Shown: positions 1 to 17,580, numbered from the stretch's first letter. The stretch: DNA of 64,000 nucleotides from Gammaproteobacteria bacterium (GCA_016716465.1 JADJWH010000001.1:1457597-1521596); one strand, 5' to 3'. Numbers and translations are program-made. The notes: generated by a model from the sequence alone, not told the origin.

Positions 1-411
1 CTTCTTCACCGCCGCGCCGCGGTTCTCGCAGGCGTCGAGGATTTCCGCCGCCAGGCGCAGACCCATGGTCTTCTCGCTGCGGTTGCGCGCGGTGTCGACC
101 AGCCAGCGCATGGCCAGCGCCTGGCCGCGGTCGCCGCGCACTTCCATCGGCACCTGGTAGGTGGCGCCGCCGACGCGGCGGGACTTGACCTCGACCAGCG
201 GGCGGATGTTCTCCAGCGCCTTGATCAGGCTGTCCAGCGGATCGCCCTTGTTCTTCGAGGCGACCTGGTCCAGCGCGCCGTAGACGATGCGCTCGGCGAT
301 CGACTTCTTGCCGCTGGTCATGATCATGTTGATGAACTTCGCCAGATTCCGGTTTCCGTACTTCGGATCCGGCATCCGTTCCCGCTTCGCTGCTACTCTA
401 CGTCTCGCCAT
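1..411 (-). CDS. rpsG: 30S ribosomal protein S7 (3' end cut by window edge)
   Basis: The complement of this stretch reads MARRRVAAKRERMPDPKYG at its N-terminus and continues as S7 through 137 residues to the window edge; the family is about 156 residues, so roughly the last 20 are outside. S7 nucleates assembly of the 30S head by binding the 3' major domain of 16S rRNA. It lies 31 bases downstream of rpsL, as in the str operon (rpsL-rpsG-fusA-tuf). In E. coli S7 is the autogenous repressor of that operon; whether that holds here cannot be seen. Confidence 0.97.
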   Translation of the reverse strand, partial: MARRRVAAKRERMPDPKYGNRNLAKFINMIMTSGKKSIAERIVYGALDQVASKNKGDPLDSLIKALENIRPLVEVKSRRVGGATYQVPMEVRGDRGQALAMRWLVDTARNRSEKTMGLRLAAEILDACENRGAAVKK

Positions 412-442
412 CGTCGTTTAATCCATCAAGCTTGTCGGCTGA

Positions 443-817
443 TCAACCCTTGGGGCGCTTGGCGCCGTACTTCGAGCGGCCCTGGCGCCGTCCGTCCACG
501 CCGGAGGTATCCAGGCTGCCGCGCACGGTGTGGTAACGCACACCCGGCAGGTCCTTGACACGTCCGCCGCGGATCAGCACCACGGAGTGTTCCTGCAGGT
601 TGTGCCCTTCGCCACCTATATATGAGGTGACCTCCATCCCGTTGGTCAGGCGTACGCGGGCGACCTTGCGCAGCGCCGAGTTCGGCTTCTTGGGGGTCGT
701 GGTGTAGACACGCGTACACACCCCACGCTTCTGCGGGCACCCTTCCAGCGCGGGCACCGTGCTCTTGGCGGTTTTACGTGACCGCGGCTTTCTAACCAAT
801 TGATTGACTGTCGCCAT
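443..817 (-). CDS. rpsL: 30S ribosomal protein S12
   Basis: A 124-residue protein of normal family length starting MATVNQLVRKPR. It contains the conserved decoding-centre segments, including TTTPKKPNSALRKVARVRL and the downstream KDLPGVRYHTVRG loop where streptomycin-resistance substitutions occur. The lysine of the PKKPNSA motif is the usual wild-type residue, so no resistance allele is evident. S12 sits at the 30S A site and monitors codon-anticodon pairing. It is the first gene of the str operon here, with its own promoter about 140 bases upstream. Confidence 0.98.
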   Translation of the reverse strand: MATVNQLVRKPRSRKTAKSTVPALEGCPQKRGVCTRVYTTTPKKPNSALRKVARVRLTNGMEVTSYIGGEGHNLQEHSVVLIRGGRVKDLPGVRYHTVRGSLDTSGVDGRRQGRSKYGAKRPKG

Positions 818-956
818 TCCGACTTACCCCACCCCTCATAAACGTTAAGCGTCCAGCCAGTGGGACGGGGCGCCTAGGACGCAGCCGCCAACGGTTGAAC
901 GCTTATTATTGAGTGCCTTACTTGAGAGAAGCAGATCGCTTCTGCAAAGACGCGAA

Positions 957-985
957 AGTTTAGGGTGATAATCCGCGGCTGTCAA
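957..985 (-). promoter_or_regulatory. Sigma-70 promoter of the rpsL-rpsG operon
   Basis: On the minus strand TTGACA (980-985) and TAAACT (957-962) are separated by exactly 17 bases, a near-consensus promoter pointing at rpsL and predicting a leader of about 130 nt. The leader holds a small hairpin (GCAGA/TCTGC, 931-945). The stretch 986-1145 between this promoter and the repeat hairpins shows no gene or other signal that I can support. Confidence 0.75.
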
Positions 986-1146
986 GTAATCGCGCGGCGG
1001 AAAACACTGCGCCAAGGCCCCGACGCGGCACCCAAAATTGAAGGGGGGACGGGCTGACGCCTGCCCCCTCGGTCCGGGTAATACACCCCAGCGGGGCGGA
1101 ACTCGGCGACGTCAGATCCCCCATAACGAAACCATCCCAACGGGGC

Positions 1147-1279
1147 GGGGACGGACTTCAGTCCGTCCCCGGACCTCCGGCCAGATGTACCCCCGAAAAA
1201 AAACGGGGACGGAATGCAATTCCGTCCCCGGGATAGAGATAGAAGGCGGGGGGACAGACGGGCAGTCCGTCCCCCCGCC
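1147..1279. repeat. Three GGGGAC-type hairpins downstream of rpoC
   Basis: Three inverted repeats share the edge GGGGAC...GTCCCC: 1147-1170 (arm GGGGACGGAC, loop TTCA), 1204-1230 (arm CGGGGACGGAAT, loop GCA) and 1245-1279 (arm GGCGGGGGGACAGAC with one mismatch). They lie between the rpoC stop codon and the rpsL promoter, so they may end rpoBC transcription, but none carries a strong U tract. The same core recurs at 13552-13577 and a variant at 43492-43516, which marks them as a dispersed REP-like family rather than gene-specific terminators. Confidence 0.8.
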
Positions 1280-1285
1280 CTGGTT

Positions 1286-5479
<4,194 letters not shown>

Positions 5480-5551
5480 AGCCGTCTCTCCCGATCAGAT
5501 TCGCTTGTAACCCGGCGGACGCCGCGCGTCCGCCCGCTGTGCAATCCCGCC

Positions 5552-9808
<4,257 letters not shown>

Positions 9809-9903
9809 CGGAGTTCCTCGAGAATAGATATTCAATCAGCGGTCTTCATAACTGCACTTGCCGGGCGAACGCATGCCGGACGGAAAAGAAAAGAAAACCC
9901 GTA

Positions 9904-9932
9904 CCCCGCATCCGCCGGAGGCGAATGCGGGG
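9904..9932 (-). terminator. rplL-rpoB attenuator hairpin
   Basis: A 13-bp stem with one mismatch (outer arm CCCCGCAT, paired with ATGCGGGG) is followed on the transcribed strand by a T-rich tract (GGGTTTTCTTTTCTTTT). It sits in the 165-base gap between rplL and rpoB. A partial terminator is known at this place in E. coli, where it lowers rpoBC expression relative to the L10/L12 genes; the same role is inferred here. Confidence 0.7.
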
Positions 9933-9973
9933 CAAAGGTCTTCTTGGGACTTTCCGTACAGCGGGAAGTTCGC

Positions 9974-10351
9974 TTACTTGATTTCAACCGTCGCGCCGGC
10001 CTCCTCAAGCTGCTTTTTGATGCTGTCCGCATCCGCCTTCGACACGCCTTCCTTGACCGGGGACGGCGCGCCCTCGACCAGATCCTTGGCCTCTTTCAGA
10101 CCCAGGCCGGTTATGGCGCGGATGACCTTGATGACGTTGACCTTATTATCACCGAAAGCCTTCAAAATGACAGTAAATTCGGTCTTCTCCTCGGCGGCGG
10201 CGGCACCACCGGCGGCGGGCGCGGCAACGGCCACGGTCGCGGCCGCGGCGGAGACGCCGAACTTGTCTTCCATCGCCTTGATCAGGTCGACGACCTCGAG
10301 GACCGTCATCTTGGAAATGGCATCCAGAATATCGTTGGTGCTGACTGACAT
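9974..10351 (-). CDS. rplL: 50S ribosomal protein L7/L12
   Basis: A 125-residue L7/L12 with the N-terminal dimerisation domain (MSVSTNDILDAISKMTVLE), an Ala/Gly/Pro-rich hinge near residues 38-55, and the globular C-terminal domain that recruits translation factors (KTEFTVILKAFGDNKVNVIK, then GLGLKEAKDLVEGAP). It is the multicopy stalk protein that binds L10 and stimulates GTP hydrolysis by EF-Tu and EF-G. It is 55 bases downstream of rplJ in the same operon. Confidence 0.98.
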   Translation of the reverse strand: MSVSTNDILDAISKMTVLEVVDLIKAMEDKFGVSAAAATVAVAAPAAGGAAAAEEKTEFTVILKAFGDNKVNVIKVIRAITGLGLKEAKDLVEGAPSPVKEGVSKADADSIKKQLEEAGATVEIK

Positions 10352-10406
10352 GGTCTATGCTCCTAAATCTTGAATGTAATCAGTTGATAAGTAAGCCCGG
10401 CGGCAC

Positions 10407-10934
10407 TCAGGCCGCGGCCTGTTTCTGATCGCGGACGGCGGCCACGGTACGGGCCAGTTTGTTCGCCGGCTCGGCCAGCGTACGCACAAACTTCCCGATC
10501 GGCGCCTTCATCACGGCCATCAGCTGGCTGATCGCCTCGCTCTTGGTCGGCATCTGCGCCAATCTTTTGGCGTCTTCCGGCGCCAGCAGCTTGCCGCGCA
10601 ATGCCACGACCTTGATGATGAGCTTCTCGTTCGTCTTCGCGAAGTCGGTCAGGACCCGCGCGGCGGCGGCCGGATCTTCCTTCGATAAGGCGAGGATCAG
10701 CGGCCCGACGAAGCCCTCCTGCATGCACGCGAATTCCGTCTCCGAGACCGCCTTGCGCGCGAGCGTGTTCTTGACCACGCGCAGGTAGACACCGGACTGA
10801 CGGGCCTTGCGCCGCAGATCGGTCAAAGCCTCGACCGTGAGACCGCTGTATTCCGCCGCGATGGCGGATTGCGCAGTGCTGGCCTCACGGGCCACGTCGG
10901 CGACGATTGCCTTCTTGTCTTCAAGCGATAACAA
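10407..10934 (-). CDS. rplJ: 50S ribosomal protein L10
   Basis: A 175-residue L10 beginning MLSLEDKKAIVADVAREA. The N-terminal globular domain binds 23S rRNA together with L11, and the C-terminal helix (about residues 135-170) is where L12 dimers dock. Family length is 165-180. In E. coli the L10-L12 complex represses its own mRNA through the leader; the 287-base stretch upstream of this gene is the matching leader region. Confidence 0.98.
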   Translation of the reverse strand: MLSLEDKKAIVADVAREASTAQSAIAAEYSGLTVEALTDLRRKARQSGVYLRVVKNTLARKAVSETEFACMQEGFVGPLILALSKEDPAAAARVLTDFAKTNEKLIIKVVALRGKLLAPEDAKRLAQMPTKSEAISQLMAVMKAPIGKFVRTLAEPANKLARTVAAVRDQKQAAA

Positions 10935-11221
10935 GCGTTCACCTCCCAGTTCGCCATGCCCTCCCGTTCCGGGTCCGCATGGCGTCGTTTACGCCACGGG
11001 CGCGCACACTGCGCACGCCCACCCACGGCGACCTTGCAGGAGGAAATCCTGTGCGGGTCTCACCGTCTACGCAGGCAGAAGACCCGGTTCCCCGGGGATT
11101 CAGCTTAGGCCGTCCACGCCCCCCTGTCAGGGATGCGGCGCGGCGCCTGCGGTCTTCGACGTCCTCCGCCCGCGGCCGTTGGCCCGGCGGGGATGCCCAA
11201 AGTCTGTCGCGCGACCCAGGC
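10935..11221 (-). promoter_or_regulatory. rplA-rplJ intergenic region, probable L10 leader
   Basis: A 287-base gap on the transcribed strand between rplA and rplJ without a supported gene. Its position and length fit the structured L10 leader, where the L10-(L12) complex binds to repress translation of rplJL, and where E. coli also has a secondary promoter. I see GC-rich pairing segments but did not fold the region, so the assignment rests on context. Confidence 0.5.
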
Positions 11222-11914
11222 CTATTCGGCCAGGGTCGATTGATCGATGATCAGGCCCGGCCCCATGGTGCTCGAGACCGAGATCTTCTTCATGTAGATG
11301 CCCTTGGCGGTGCCCGGCTTGGCCTTGTTGAGCGCGCCCAGCAGCGCGGACAGGTTCTCGCGCAGCGCCGGCACGGTGAAGCTCGCCTTGCCGATCACGC
11401 AGTGCACGATGCCGGCCTTGTCGGTGCGGTACTGCACCTGACCCGCCTTCGCATTCTTCACCGCCGTGACCACATCGGGCGTCACCGTCCCCACCTTGGG
11501 GTTCGGCATCAGGCCGCGGGGACCGAGGATCTGGCCCAGCTGGCCGACGACGCGCATCGCGTCGGGGGTGGCGATCGCCACATCGAAATCCAGGTTCCCG
11601 GCCTTGATGGACGCGGCGAGGTCGTCGAACCCGACGATGTCGGCGCCCGCCGCCTTGGCGGCCTCGGCCTTCTCGCCCTGGGCGAACACCGCGACGCGCA
11701 TCGACTTGCCCGTGCCGTTCGGCAGCACGGTCGAGCCGCGCACCATCTGGTCCGACTTGCGGGTATCGACGCCGAGATTCACGGCGACGTCGACCGTCTC
11801 ATCGAACTTCGCGGTCGCCAGTTCCTTCAACAGCGCGAGCGCCTCATCGAGCGGGTACTGCTTGCCGGGCACGGTCTTCCCGCGGATCAGTTTGTTGCGT
11901 TTGGACAGCGCCAT
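11222..11914 (-). CDS. rplA: 50S ribosomal protein L1
   Basis: L1, 230 residues from the ATG at 11914 (MALSKRNKLIRGK), the usual length. A longer in-frame opening exists upstream but would overlap rplK and lacks family similarity. The conserved GPRGLMPNPKVGTVTPDV segment near residues 128-145 is part of the rRNA-binding surface. L1 binds helix 76-78 of 23S rRNA at the E-site stalk and in E. coli represses the rplKA transcript. Its start lies one base after the rplK stop, so translation is probably coupled. Confidence 0.98.
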   Translation of the reverse strand: MALSKRNKLIRGKTVPGKQYPLDEALALLKELATAKFDETVDVAVNLGVDTRKSDQMVRGSTVLPNGTGKSMRVAVFAQGEKAEAAKAAGADIVGFDDLAASIKAGNLDFDVAIATPDAMRVVGQLGQILGPRGLMPNPKVGTVTPDVVTAVKNAKAGQVQYRTDKAGIVHCVIGKASFTVPALRENLSALLGALNKAKPGTAKGIYMKKISVSSTMGPGLIIDQSTLAE

Positions 11915-11915
11915 G

Positions 11916-12347
11916 TCACACCCCCTCCGAGTCGAGGCCCATGCTGCGCGCGCTGCCGGCGATGGTGCGCACGGCGGCATCCAGATCCGCGGCGGTCAGG
12001 TCGGGCATCTTGGTCTTGGCGATCTCCTCGAGCTGCGCGCGCGTCACCTTGCCCACCTTGACGGTGTTCGGCGTGGCGCTGCCCGAGGCGATGCCGACGG
12101 CCTTCTTCAGCAGCACCGAGGCCGGCGGGGTCTTGATGACGAAGGTGAAGCTGCGATCACTGTAAACGGTGATCACCACCGGCAGGGGCATGCCCTGCTC
12201 CATCTTCTGGGTCTGGGCGTTGAACGCCTTGCAGAACTCCATGATGTTGACGCCGGCCTGGCCGAGCGCCGGACCGACCGGCGGGCTCGGATTGGCCTGC
12301 CCGGCGGCCACCTGCAGCTTGATGTACTTGTCGACTTTCTTTGCCAT
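11916..12347 (-). CDS. rplK: 50S ribosomal protein L11
   Basis: A 143-residue L11 starting MAKKVDKYIKLQVAAGQANP, with the proline-rich N-terminal linker (PSPPVGPALGQAGVNIMEF) that is the thiostrepton- and RelA-responsive part, and a C-terminal rRNA-binding domain (GSARSMGLDSEGV at the end). It is the first gene after the heptamer element separating it from nusG. Confidence 0.98.
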   Translation of the reverse strand: MAKKVDKYIKLQVAAGQANPSPPVGPALGQAGVNIMEFCKAFNAQTQKMEQGMPLPVVITVYSDRSFTFVIKTPPASVLLKKAVGIASGSATPNTVKVGKVTRAQLEEIAKTKMPDLTAADLDAAVRTIAGSARSMGLDSEGV

Positions 12348-12402
12348 TGCTCACTCCCGGGTGCAAGCGCCTCGCGGCTCCCCGCTCTATTAATAAAACT
12401 CC

Positions 12403-12491
12403 AGGACTAAGGACTTAGGACTAAGGACTGAGTCAAACCCACAACCCCGTCGTCCAGATCATCCTTAGTCCTTAGTCCTTAGTCCTTATCC
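12403..12491. repeat. Inverted heptamer-array element A
   Basis: The left arm (12403-12430) is about four heptamers of the type GGACTAA/GGACTTA/GGACTGA; the right arm (12462-12491) is the inverse, TCCTTAG three times and then TCCTTAT. The arms could form a long imperfect stem around a spacer of about 30 bases that begins AGTCAAACCCACAA. The nusG stop codon (12486-12488) lies in the last right-arm heptamer. Elements B and C have the same design and the same motif just inside the left arm. Confidence 0.85.
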
Positions 12492-13019
12492 CTTCTCCAC
12501 CTGCCCGAATTCCAGCTCCAGCGGGGTGGAACGGCCGAAGATGGTCACCGCCACGCGCAGGCGGCTCTTCTCGTAATTGACCTCTTCGACGACGCCGCTG
12601 AAGTCCGCGAACGGACCCTCGATGACGCGCACGACCTCGCCGGGCTCGAACAGCACCTTCGGCTTCGGCTTCTCGACGCCTTCCTGGATGCGGTCGATGA
12701 TCTGCTGCGCCTCCTTGTCGGAGATCGGCGCCGGCCGGTCGGAAGTGCCGCCGATGAAACCCATGACCTTGGGCACTTCCTTCACCAGGTGCCAGGTGGT
12801 GTCGTTCATCTCCATCTGGATCAGCACGTAGCCGGGGAAGAACTTGCGGTCGCTCTTGCGCTTCTGGCCGCCGCGCATCTCGATGACTTCCTCGGTGGGG
12901 ACCAGGATATCGCCGAACAGCTCGGCCACGCCGCTGTGCGAAATGCGTTCCTTCAGGGAGCGCACCGCCTGCTGTTCGAAGCCGGAATAGACATGCACCA
13001 CGTACCACCGCTTAGCCAT
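12486..13019 (-). CDS. nusG: Transcription termination/antitermination factor NusG
   Basis: A 177-residue NusG: N-terminal NGN domain (MAKRWYVVHVYSGFEQQA) that binds the beta' clamp and suppresses pausing, and a C-terminal KOW domain (EPGEVVRVIEGPFADFSGVVEEV) that contacts Rho or S10. It follows secE by six bases, the standard secE-nusG pair. Its last codons (VEKG, stop) run into heptamer element A. Confidence 0.98.
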   Translation of the reverse strand: MAKRWYVVHVYSGFEQQAVRSLKERISHSGVAELFGDILVPTEEVIEMRGGQKRKSDRKFFPGYVLIQMEMNDTTWHLVKEVPKVMGFIGGTSDRPAPISDKEAQQIIDRIQEGVEKPKPKVLFEPGEVVRVIEGPFADFSGVVEEVNYEKSRLRVAVTIFGRSTPLELEFGQVEKG

Positions 13020-13025
13020 GTGCCA

Positions 13026-13376
13026 TCAGCCCCCTTGGCCCGTAAATAGCTTTACCAACCACGTCAGGAACGAATCGAAGATCCACAGGATGACCGCCGT
13101 CACCAACACCATCCCCATGACCACCAGCGTGGTCTGGATGGTTTCCTTGCGCGTGGGCCAGACGACCTTGCGCACCTCGGTGCGGGCCTCGCCGATGAAG
13201 GCCCAGGTGTGCTGGCCGGCCGCGGTCTGAAAGAACACGGCACTGGCGACGCCGATCGCCACCAGCAGGCCCAGCACCCGCAGCAGCAGGGAGGTGTCCT
13301 CCCCGTAATAATAGAAAGCCCCGAGCGCCCCCGCCACGATCAGCGCGGCCAACAGGAACTTGATCTTGTCGCCCAT
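13026..13376 (-). CDS. secE: Preprotein translocase subunit SecE
   Basis: SecE, 116 residues from the ATG at 13376 (MGDKIKFLLAALIV). The reading frame continues upstream into the tRNA-Trp gene, so longer starts are rejected. Three membrane helices are visible (about residues 5-21, 32-50 and 86-110), the gammaproteobacterial form, with the conserved amphipathic segment EARTEVRKVVWPTRKE before the last helix. SecE clamps SecY in the inner-membrane translocon. Confidence 0.96.
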   Translation of the reverse strand: MGDKIKFLLAALIVAGALGAFYYYGEDTSLLLRVLGLLVAIGVASAVFFQTAAGQHTWAFIGEARTEVRKVVWPTRKETIQTTLVVMGMVLVTAVILWIFDSFLTWLVKLFTGQGG

Positions 13377-13457
13377 AACCTCAAACACCAAAATGTATGA
13401 AGTGAAAAAATCAGGAGTCCGACAATCCGTGACTCCCCCACTTCCCACCCGTTCAAT

Positions 13458-13533
13458 TGGCAGGCCAGGAGGGAATCGAACCCCCAACCTGCGGTTTTGG
13501 AGACCGCCGCTCTGCCAATTGAGCTACTGGCCC
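13458..13533 (-). tRNA. tRNA-Trp (anticodon CCA)
   Basis: On the minus strand the cloverleaf begins GGGCCAGTAGCTC and ends in an encoded CCA. The anticodon arm is GCGGT-CTCCAAA-ACCGC, giving CCA, and the T-loop is GGTTCGATTCC. The first acceptor pair is a G-U wobble. It lies between tuf and secE, a common place for tRNA-Trp in this group. Confidence 0.97.
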
Positions 13534-13551
13534 TAAACTTTAAATTAAATC

Positions 13552-13577
13552 CGGGGACGGACTTCAGTCCGTCCCCG
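13552..13577. repeat. GGGGAC-type hairpin downstream of tuf
   Basis: A perfect inverted repeat with arm CGGGGACGGAC and loop TTCA, the same core as the hairpin at 1147-1170. It lies between the tuf stop codon and tRNA-Trp and may act as a terminator or processing site for the tuf transcript. No U tract follows directly. Confidence 0.8.
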
Positions 13578-13585
13578 CTCTGCAT

Positions 13586-14776
<1,191 letters not shown>

Positions 14777-14872
14777 TGGACTGTCTCCCAAAAATTCTGG
14801 TTGCCTAACACGCCGGAGCGCTCATTCCCTAAAATCCCCGAAGACCCCAGGACCTGCGCCAGATGCCTGAGG

Positions 14873-14948
<76 letters not shown>

Positions 14949-14959
14949 CTAGGATCTTC

Positions 14960-15033
<74 letters not shown>

Positions 15034-15098
15034 CTGCTCAGCTATAGACCCGGCAGATGCCCGGTCCCTCATCACGTCCGCTCTACAACGGCGATTCC

Positions 15099-15183
15099 TG
15101 GTGGAGGGGGGAGGATTCGAACCTCCGAAGGCAGAGCCGTCAGATTTACAGTCTGATCCCTTTGGCCGCTCGGGAACCCCTCC
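15099..15183 (-). tRNA. tRNA-Tyr (anticodon GTA)
   Basis: An 85-nt class II tRNA starting GGAGGGGTTCCCGAGCGG with the long variable arm expected for tyrosine; the anticodon loop CTGTAAA gives GTA and the CCA end is encoded. First gene of the tRNA-Tyr/Gly/Thr-tuf transcript. Confidence 0.97.
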
Positions 15184-15198
15184 CAAAGCAAGCCGCCT

Positions 15199-15227
15199 AT
15201 TTTGCTGGTGTATCCGTGCCTTGTCAA
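15199..15227 (-). promoter_or_regulatory. Promoter of the tRNA-Tyr/Gly/Thr-tuf operon
   Basis: On the minus strand a perfect TTGACA (15222-15227) and CAAAAT (15199-15204) are separated by 17 bases. The stretch between the -10 and the tRNA-Tyr 5' end is GC-rich (GGCGGCTTGC), a discriminator type typical of promoters under stringent control. The predicted start lies about 8 bases before tRNA-Tyr. Confidence 0.75.
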
Positions 15228-15308
15228 CATTGAAACCCGGCCCGCGCGGAGGCCCGGCGACCGGGAATCCGCGCCACCCGACGCACCGAAATATGGCGTG
15301 CGCGCGGC

Positions 15309-16097
15309 TCACCCGGCGGACTCGTCCGCCTTGGCCTGCCGCCACAGCGCCTCCTGCTCGTCCAGTGCGAGATCGCCGAAACGGCGCCCGCCGTCCGCGG
15401 CGATCGCCTCCATGCGGGCGTAGCGCCGCTCGAAGCGCCGGTTGGCCTGCCGCAGCGCCGCCTCGGGATCGACGCCGAGGTGCCGGGCCAGGTTGCTCAC
15501 CGCGAGCAGCAGGTCGCCGACCTCGTGCACCCGCTGCGGCGAGCCCGCCGGGGTGCCGAGCTCGGCGCGCAACTCCGCGATCTCTTCCGCGATCTTGTCG
15601 AACACGCGCTCGACGTCGGGCCAGTCGAACCCGTCGCGCGCGGCGCGGTTCTGCAGCTTCACCGCCCGCGTCAGGGCGGGCAGGGCATGCGCAACGCCCG
15701 CCAGCGTGCCGCGCAGGCCGCTTTCGTCGCGCTCGCGCGCCTTGTGTCCTTCCCAGTCCGCGGCCTGGTCCCGGGCATCGGCGCCGCGCCCGGCGCCGAA
15801 CACATGCGGGTGGCGCCGGACCAGCTTGGCCGCGATCCCCTCCGCCACCTCGCGGAAACCGAACAGGCCCTGCTCCTCGGCGATGCGGGCGTAGAACACG
15901 ATCTGGAACAGCAGGTCGCCCAGTTCGTCGCGCAGTCCGGCATCGTCGCCGCGCTCGATCGCATCCGCGACCTCGTAGGCCTCCTCCAGGGTGTGCGGCA
16001 ACAGGGAGCGGAAAGTCTGGGCGCGATCCCACGGGCAGCCGCTTTCCTCGGCGCGCAGGCGGCGCATGATCTCGAGCAGCTCATCCACTCCGTTCAC
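15309..16097 (-). CDS. mazG: Nucleoside triphosphate pyrophosphohydrolase MazG
   Basis: MazG, 262 residues from the GTG at 16097 (VNGVDELLEIMRRLR), matching the E. coli length of 263. The start is chosen because GGAGGG lies just upstream and the GTGA overlaps the stop of the preceding gene. It has the two tandem all-alpha MazG domains; the first carries the metal-binding motif LEEAYEVADAIERGD...LRDELGDLL. The enzyme hydrolyses NTPs and dNTPs to monophosphates and pyrophosphate, and in E. coli influences ppGpp levels. Confidence 0.95.
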   Translation of the reverse strand: MNGVDELLEIMRRLRAEESGCPWDRAQTFRSLLPHTLEEAYEVADAIERGDDAGLRDELGDLLFQIVFYARIAEEQGLFGFREVAEGIAAKLVRRHPHVFGAGRGADARDQAADWEGHKARERDESGLRGTLAGVAHALPALTRAVKLQNRAARDGFDWPDVERVFDKIAEEIAELRAELGTPAGSPQRVHEVGDLLLAVSNLARHLGVDPEAALRQANRRFERRYARMEAIAADGGRRFGDLALDEQEALWRQAKADESAG

Positions 16098-16348
16098 GGT
16101 CCCTCCTGCCGCGCCTGCCCGATGCGGTCCAGACTGACCAGCTTGTTGCCGGCGTCGAAACACAGCCGGAACTCGCCATGCACGCCGTCGCGGGTGACGA
16201 AACGGCGCAGCAGGCCGGCGGGAAACTGGATCGTGCGTCCGTCACGCCCGCGCACGACCACATGACGCGCGGCGCCCTGGTAGTAACGCAGGTACTCGTC
16301 CGACGAAATGTTCAGCACGAAGGTGACCTCTCCCGCCTCAGTCATCAT
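16094..16348 (-). CDS. DUF2835 family protein
   Basis: An 84-residue protein with the DUF2835 pattern: SSDEYLRYYQGAARHVVVRG, then GRTIQFPAGLLRRFV and DGVHGEFRLCFDAGNKLVSL. The family is small, cytoplasmic, largely gammaproteobacterial and of unknown function. It overlaps mazG by four bases downstream and the cysteine-cluster gene by eleven bases upstream, so the three are probably co-translated. Confidence 0.85.
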   Translation of the reverse strand: MMTEAGEVTFVLNISSDEYLRYYQGAARHVVVRGRDGRTIQFPAGLLRRFVTRDGVHGEFRLCFDAGNKLVSLDRIGQARQEGP

Positions 16349-16778
16349 CGCCTCCGCTTTCGCCGTACTTCAGCATGCGCTCGATCCGGCCCAACGGTAT
16401 CCTGACCCCGTCACCGATGCCTTCGCAGCGACGCGCCTCGCGCAGCCACGCCGTCCGGCTGCCGATCACCTCGGGCCAGAACGGATAACTCACGCACTGG
16501 CGCGGGCGCGCGGCGTACACCCTGCAGCGCCCGTCGACACCGAGGAACGTGCAGCGGCCGTCGCGCTCCAGCCGCAGCACGCGCGCGCCCTGCGCGGTGC
16601 GCGCCAGATAGCGCCGCCGGAACCACGGCCAGCTCAGGCCGAGGTGCGCGCAGATCCTCCTGGCCTCCGCGCGCCCGACGAAGACATGGTAATCGCCGCC
16701 GCCGCTGCAGCACGCGCCGCATCCGGTACAGCGAAAACGCAGCGGATGCCGCTGGTAATAGGGTTTTGCGCCTTGCAT
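16338..16778 (-). CDS. YkgJ-type cysteine-cluster protein
   Basis: 146 residues from the ATG at 16778 (MQGAKPYYQRHPLRF), which has AGGCGAG upstream; an in-frame ATG at 16850 would add 24 residues. Cysteines are arranged as FRCTGCGACCSGGGDYHVF, then CTFLGVDGRCRVY, then RPRQCVSYPFWPEV and a late RRCEG, the pattern of the YkgJ/UPF0153 zinc- or iron-binding family. Function is not established. First gene of the cluster with DUF2835 and mazG. Confidence 0.8.
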   Translation of the reverse strand: MQGAKPYYQRHPLRFRCTGCGACCSGGGDYHVFVGRAEARRICAHLGLSWPWFRRRYLARTAQGARVLRLERDGRCTFLGVDGRCRVYAARPRQCVSYPFWPEVIGSRTAWLREARRCEGIGDGVRIPLGRIERMLKYGESGGDDD

Positions 16779-16876
16779 GCCGCTCTCGCCTGGTCGTGAA
16801 AAAATTGCCGCGATACGCGCCGCGCCCGGCAAAAACCGGGGTGCGCTCATGGTGACCGATTTTAACAAGAAATGGA

Positions 16877-16905
16877 TTGCACGGCGGAAAATACGTTGCT
16901 ATGCT
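16877..16905 (+). promoter_or_regulatory. Putative promoter of the HU-like gene
   Basis: TTGCAC (16877-16882) and TATGCT (16900-16905) are separated by 17 bases, in an AT-rich stretch between divergent genes. The predicted transcript would have a leader of about 70 nt ending in an AAGGAG ribosome-binding site. Confidence 0.5.
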
Positions 16906-16984
16906 GCGCGTACTGTAATACAAGCGGGAAATACAGTTTTTTACCTCGACCAACCAACAGCCAACCAACAGCAAGGAGAATTCC

Positions 16985-17368
16985 ATGGTTGCAAAAAAGA
17001 AAGCGGGAACCAAGAAAAAAGCGGCCACCAAGAAAGTCGCTGCCAAGAAAGCAATCGCCCGCCCCAAGGTTTCCAGTTCCTTCACCCGTTCCTCGACCCT
17101 GTCCCATATCGCCGATAGCACCGGCATCACCAAGAAGGACGTCTCCACCGTGATCGACAGCCTGAAGGCGGTGGTCGAAGCGCACGTGAAGGCGGGCAAG
17201 ATCTTCACCCTGCCCGGCCTGTTCAAGGTCAAGGTCACGCGCAAGCCGGCCACCAAGGCCCGCAAAGGCGTCAACCCGTTCACCGGCCAGGAGATGATGT
17301 TCAAGGCCAAGCCCGCGCGGAACGTGGTCAAGATCCAGGCGTTGAAGTCGCTGAAGGACATGGCCTGA
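16985..17368 (+). CDS. HU-family DNA-binding protein with lysine-rich N-terminal tail
   Basis: 127 residues, longer than the 90 of ordinary HU. Residues 1-30 are a basic tail built from Lys, Ala and Thr (AKKKAGTKKKAATKKVAAKK), resembling histone H1-like tails. Residues 31-127 form an HU/IHF fold: helices around HIADSTGITKKDVSTVIDSL, then the beta-arm region KIFTLPGLFKVKVTRKPATK and GVNPFTGQEMMFKAKPARN, where the Asn-Pro intercalating motif is visible. A strong AAGGAG site precedes the ATG. Likely a nucleoid-compaction protein with altered DNA affinity. Confidence 0.88.
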   Translation: MVAKKKAGTKKKAATKKVAAKKAIARPKVSSSFTRSSTLSHIADSTGITKKDVSTVIDSLKAVVEAHVKAGKIFTLPGLFKVKVTRKPATKARKGVNPFTGQEMMFKAKPARNVVKIQALKSLKDMA

Positions 17369-17377
17369 TTGCGCATG

Positions 17378-17454
17378 CGCGTGCGCCCGGCGTCGCGCCG
17401 GGCGCACGCGCGGCCGTAAGGCAGTGCAACACGGGGCGGGAGTTTCCCGCCCCG
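17378..17454 (+). terminator. Tandem hairpins after the HU-like gene
   Basis: A 14-bp perfect stem (arm CGCGTGCGCCCGGC, 17378-17391, with its complement at 17397-17410) is followed by a second stem (CGGGGCGGG, 17432-17440, with CCCGCCCCG, 17446-17454) and the short sequence CGTTTCCG. The second looks like an intrinsic terminator with a weak U tract; the first may be structural. The rest of the gap up to 17580 shows nothing I can support. Confidence 0.55.
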
Positions 17455-17580
17455 CGTTTCCGAATATTCCGCCCTGATATCCCCCGTCCCGCATTCAACC
17501 ACCCGCCGCCTCCATGACCGCCGCCTCCGGCCAGCCCGCCATGCATCACGGCCTGGTACGATTTTTTCATTAGAGACGGC

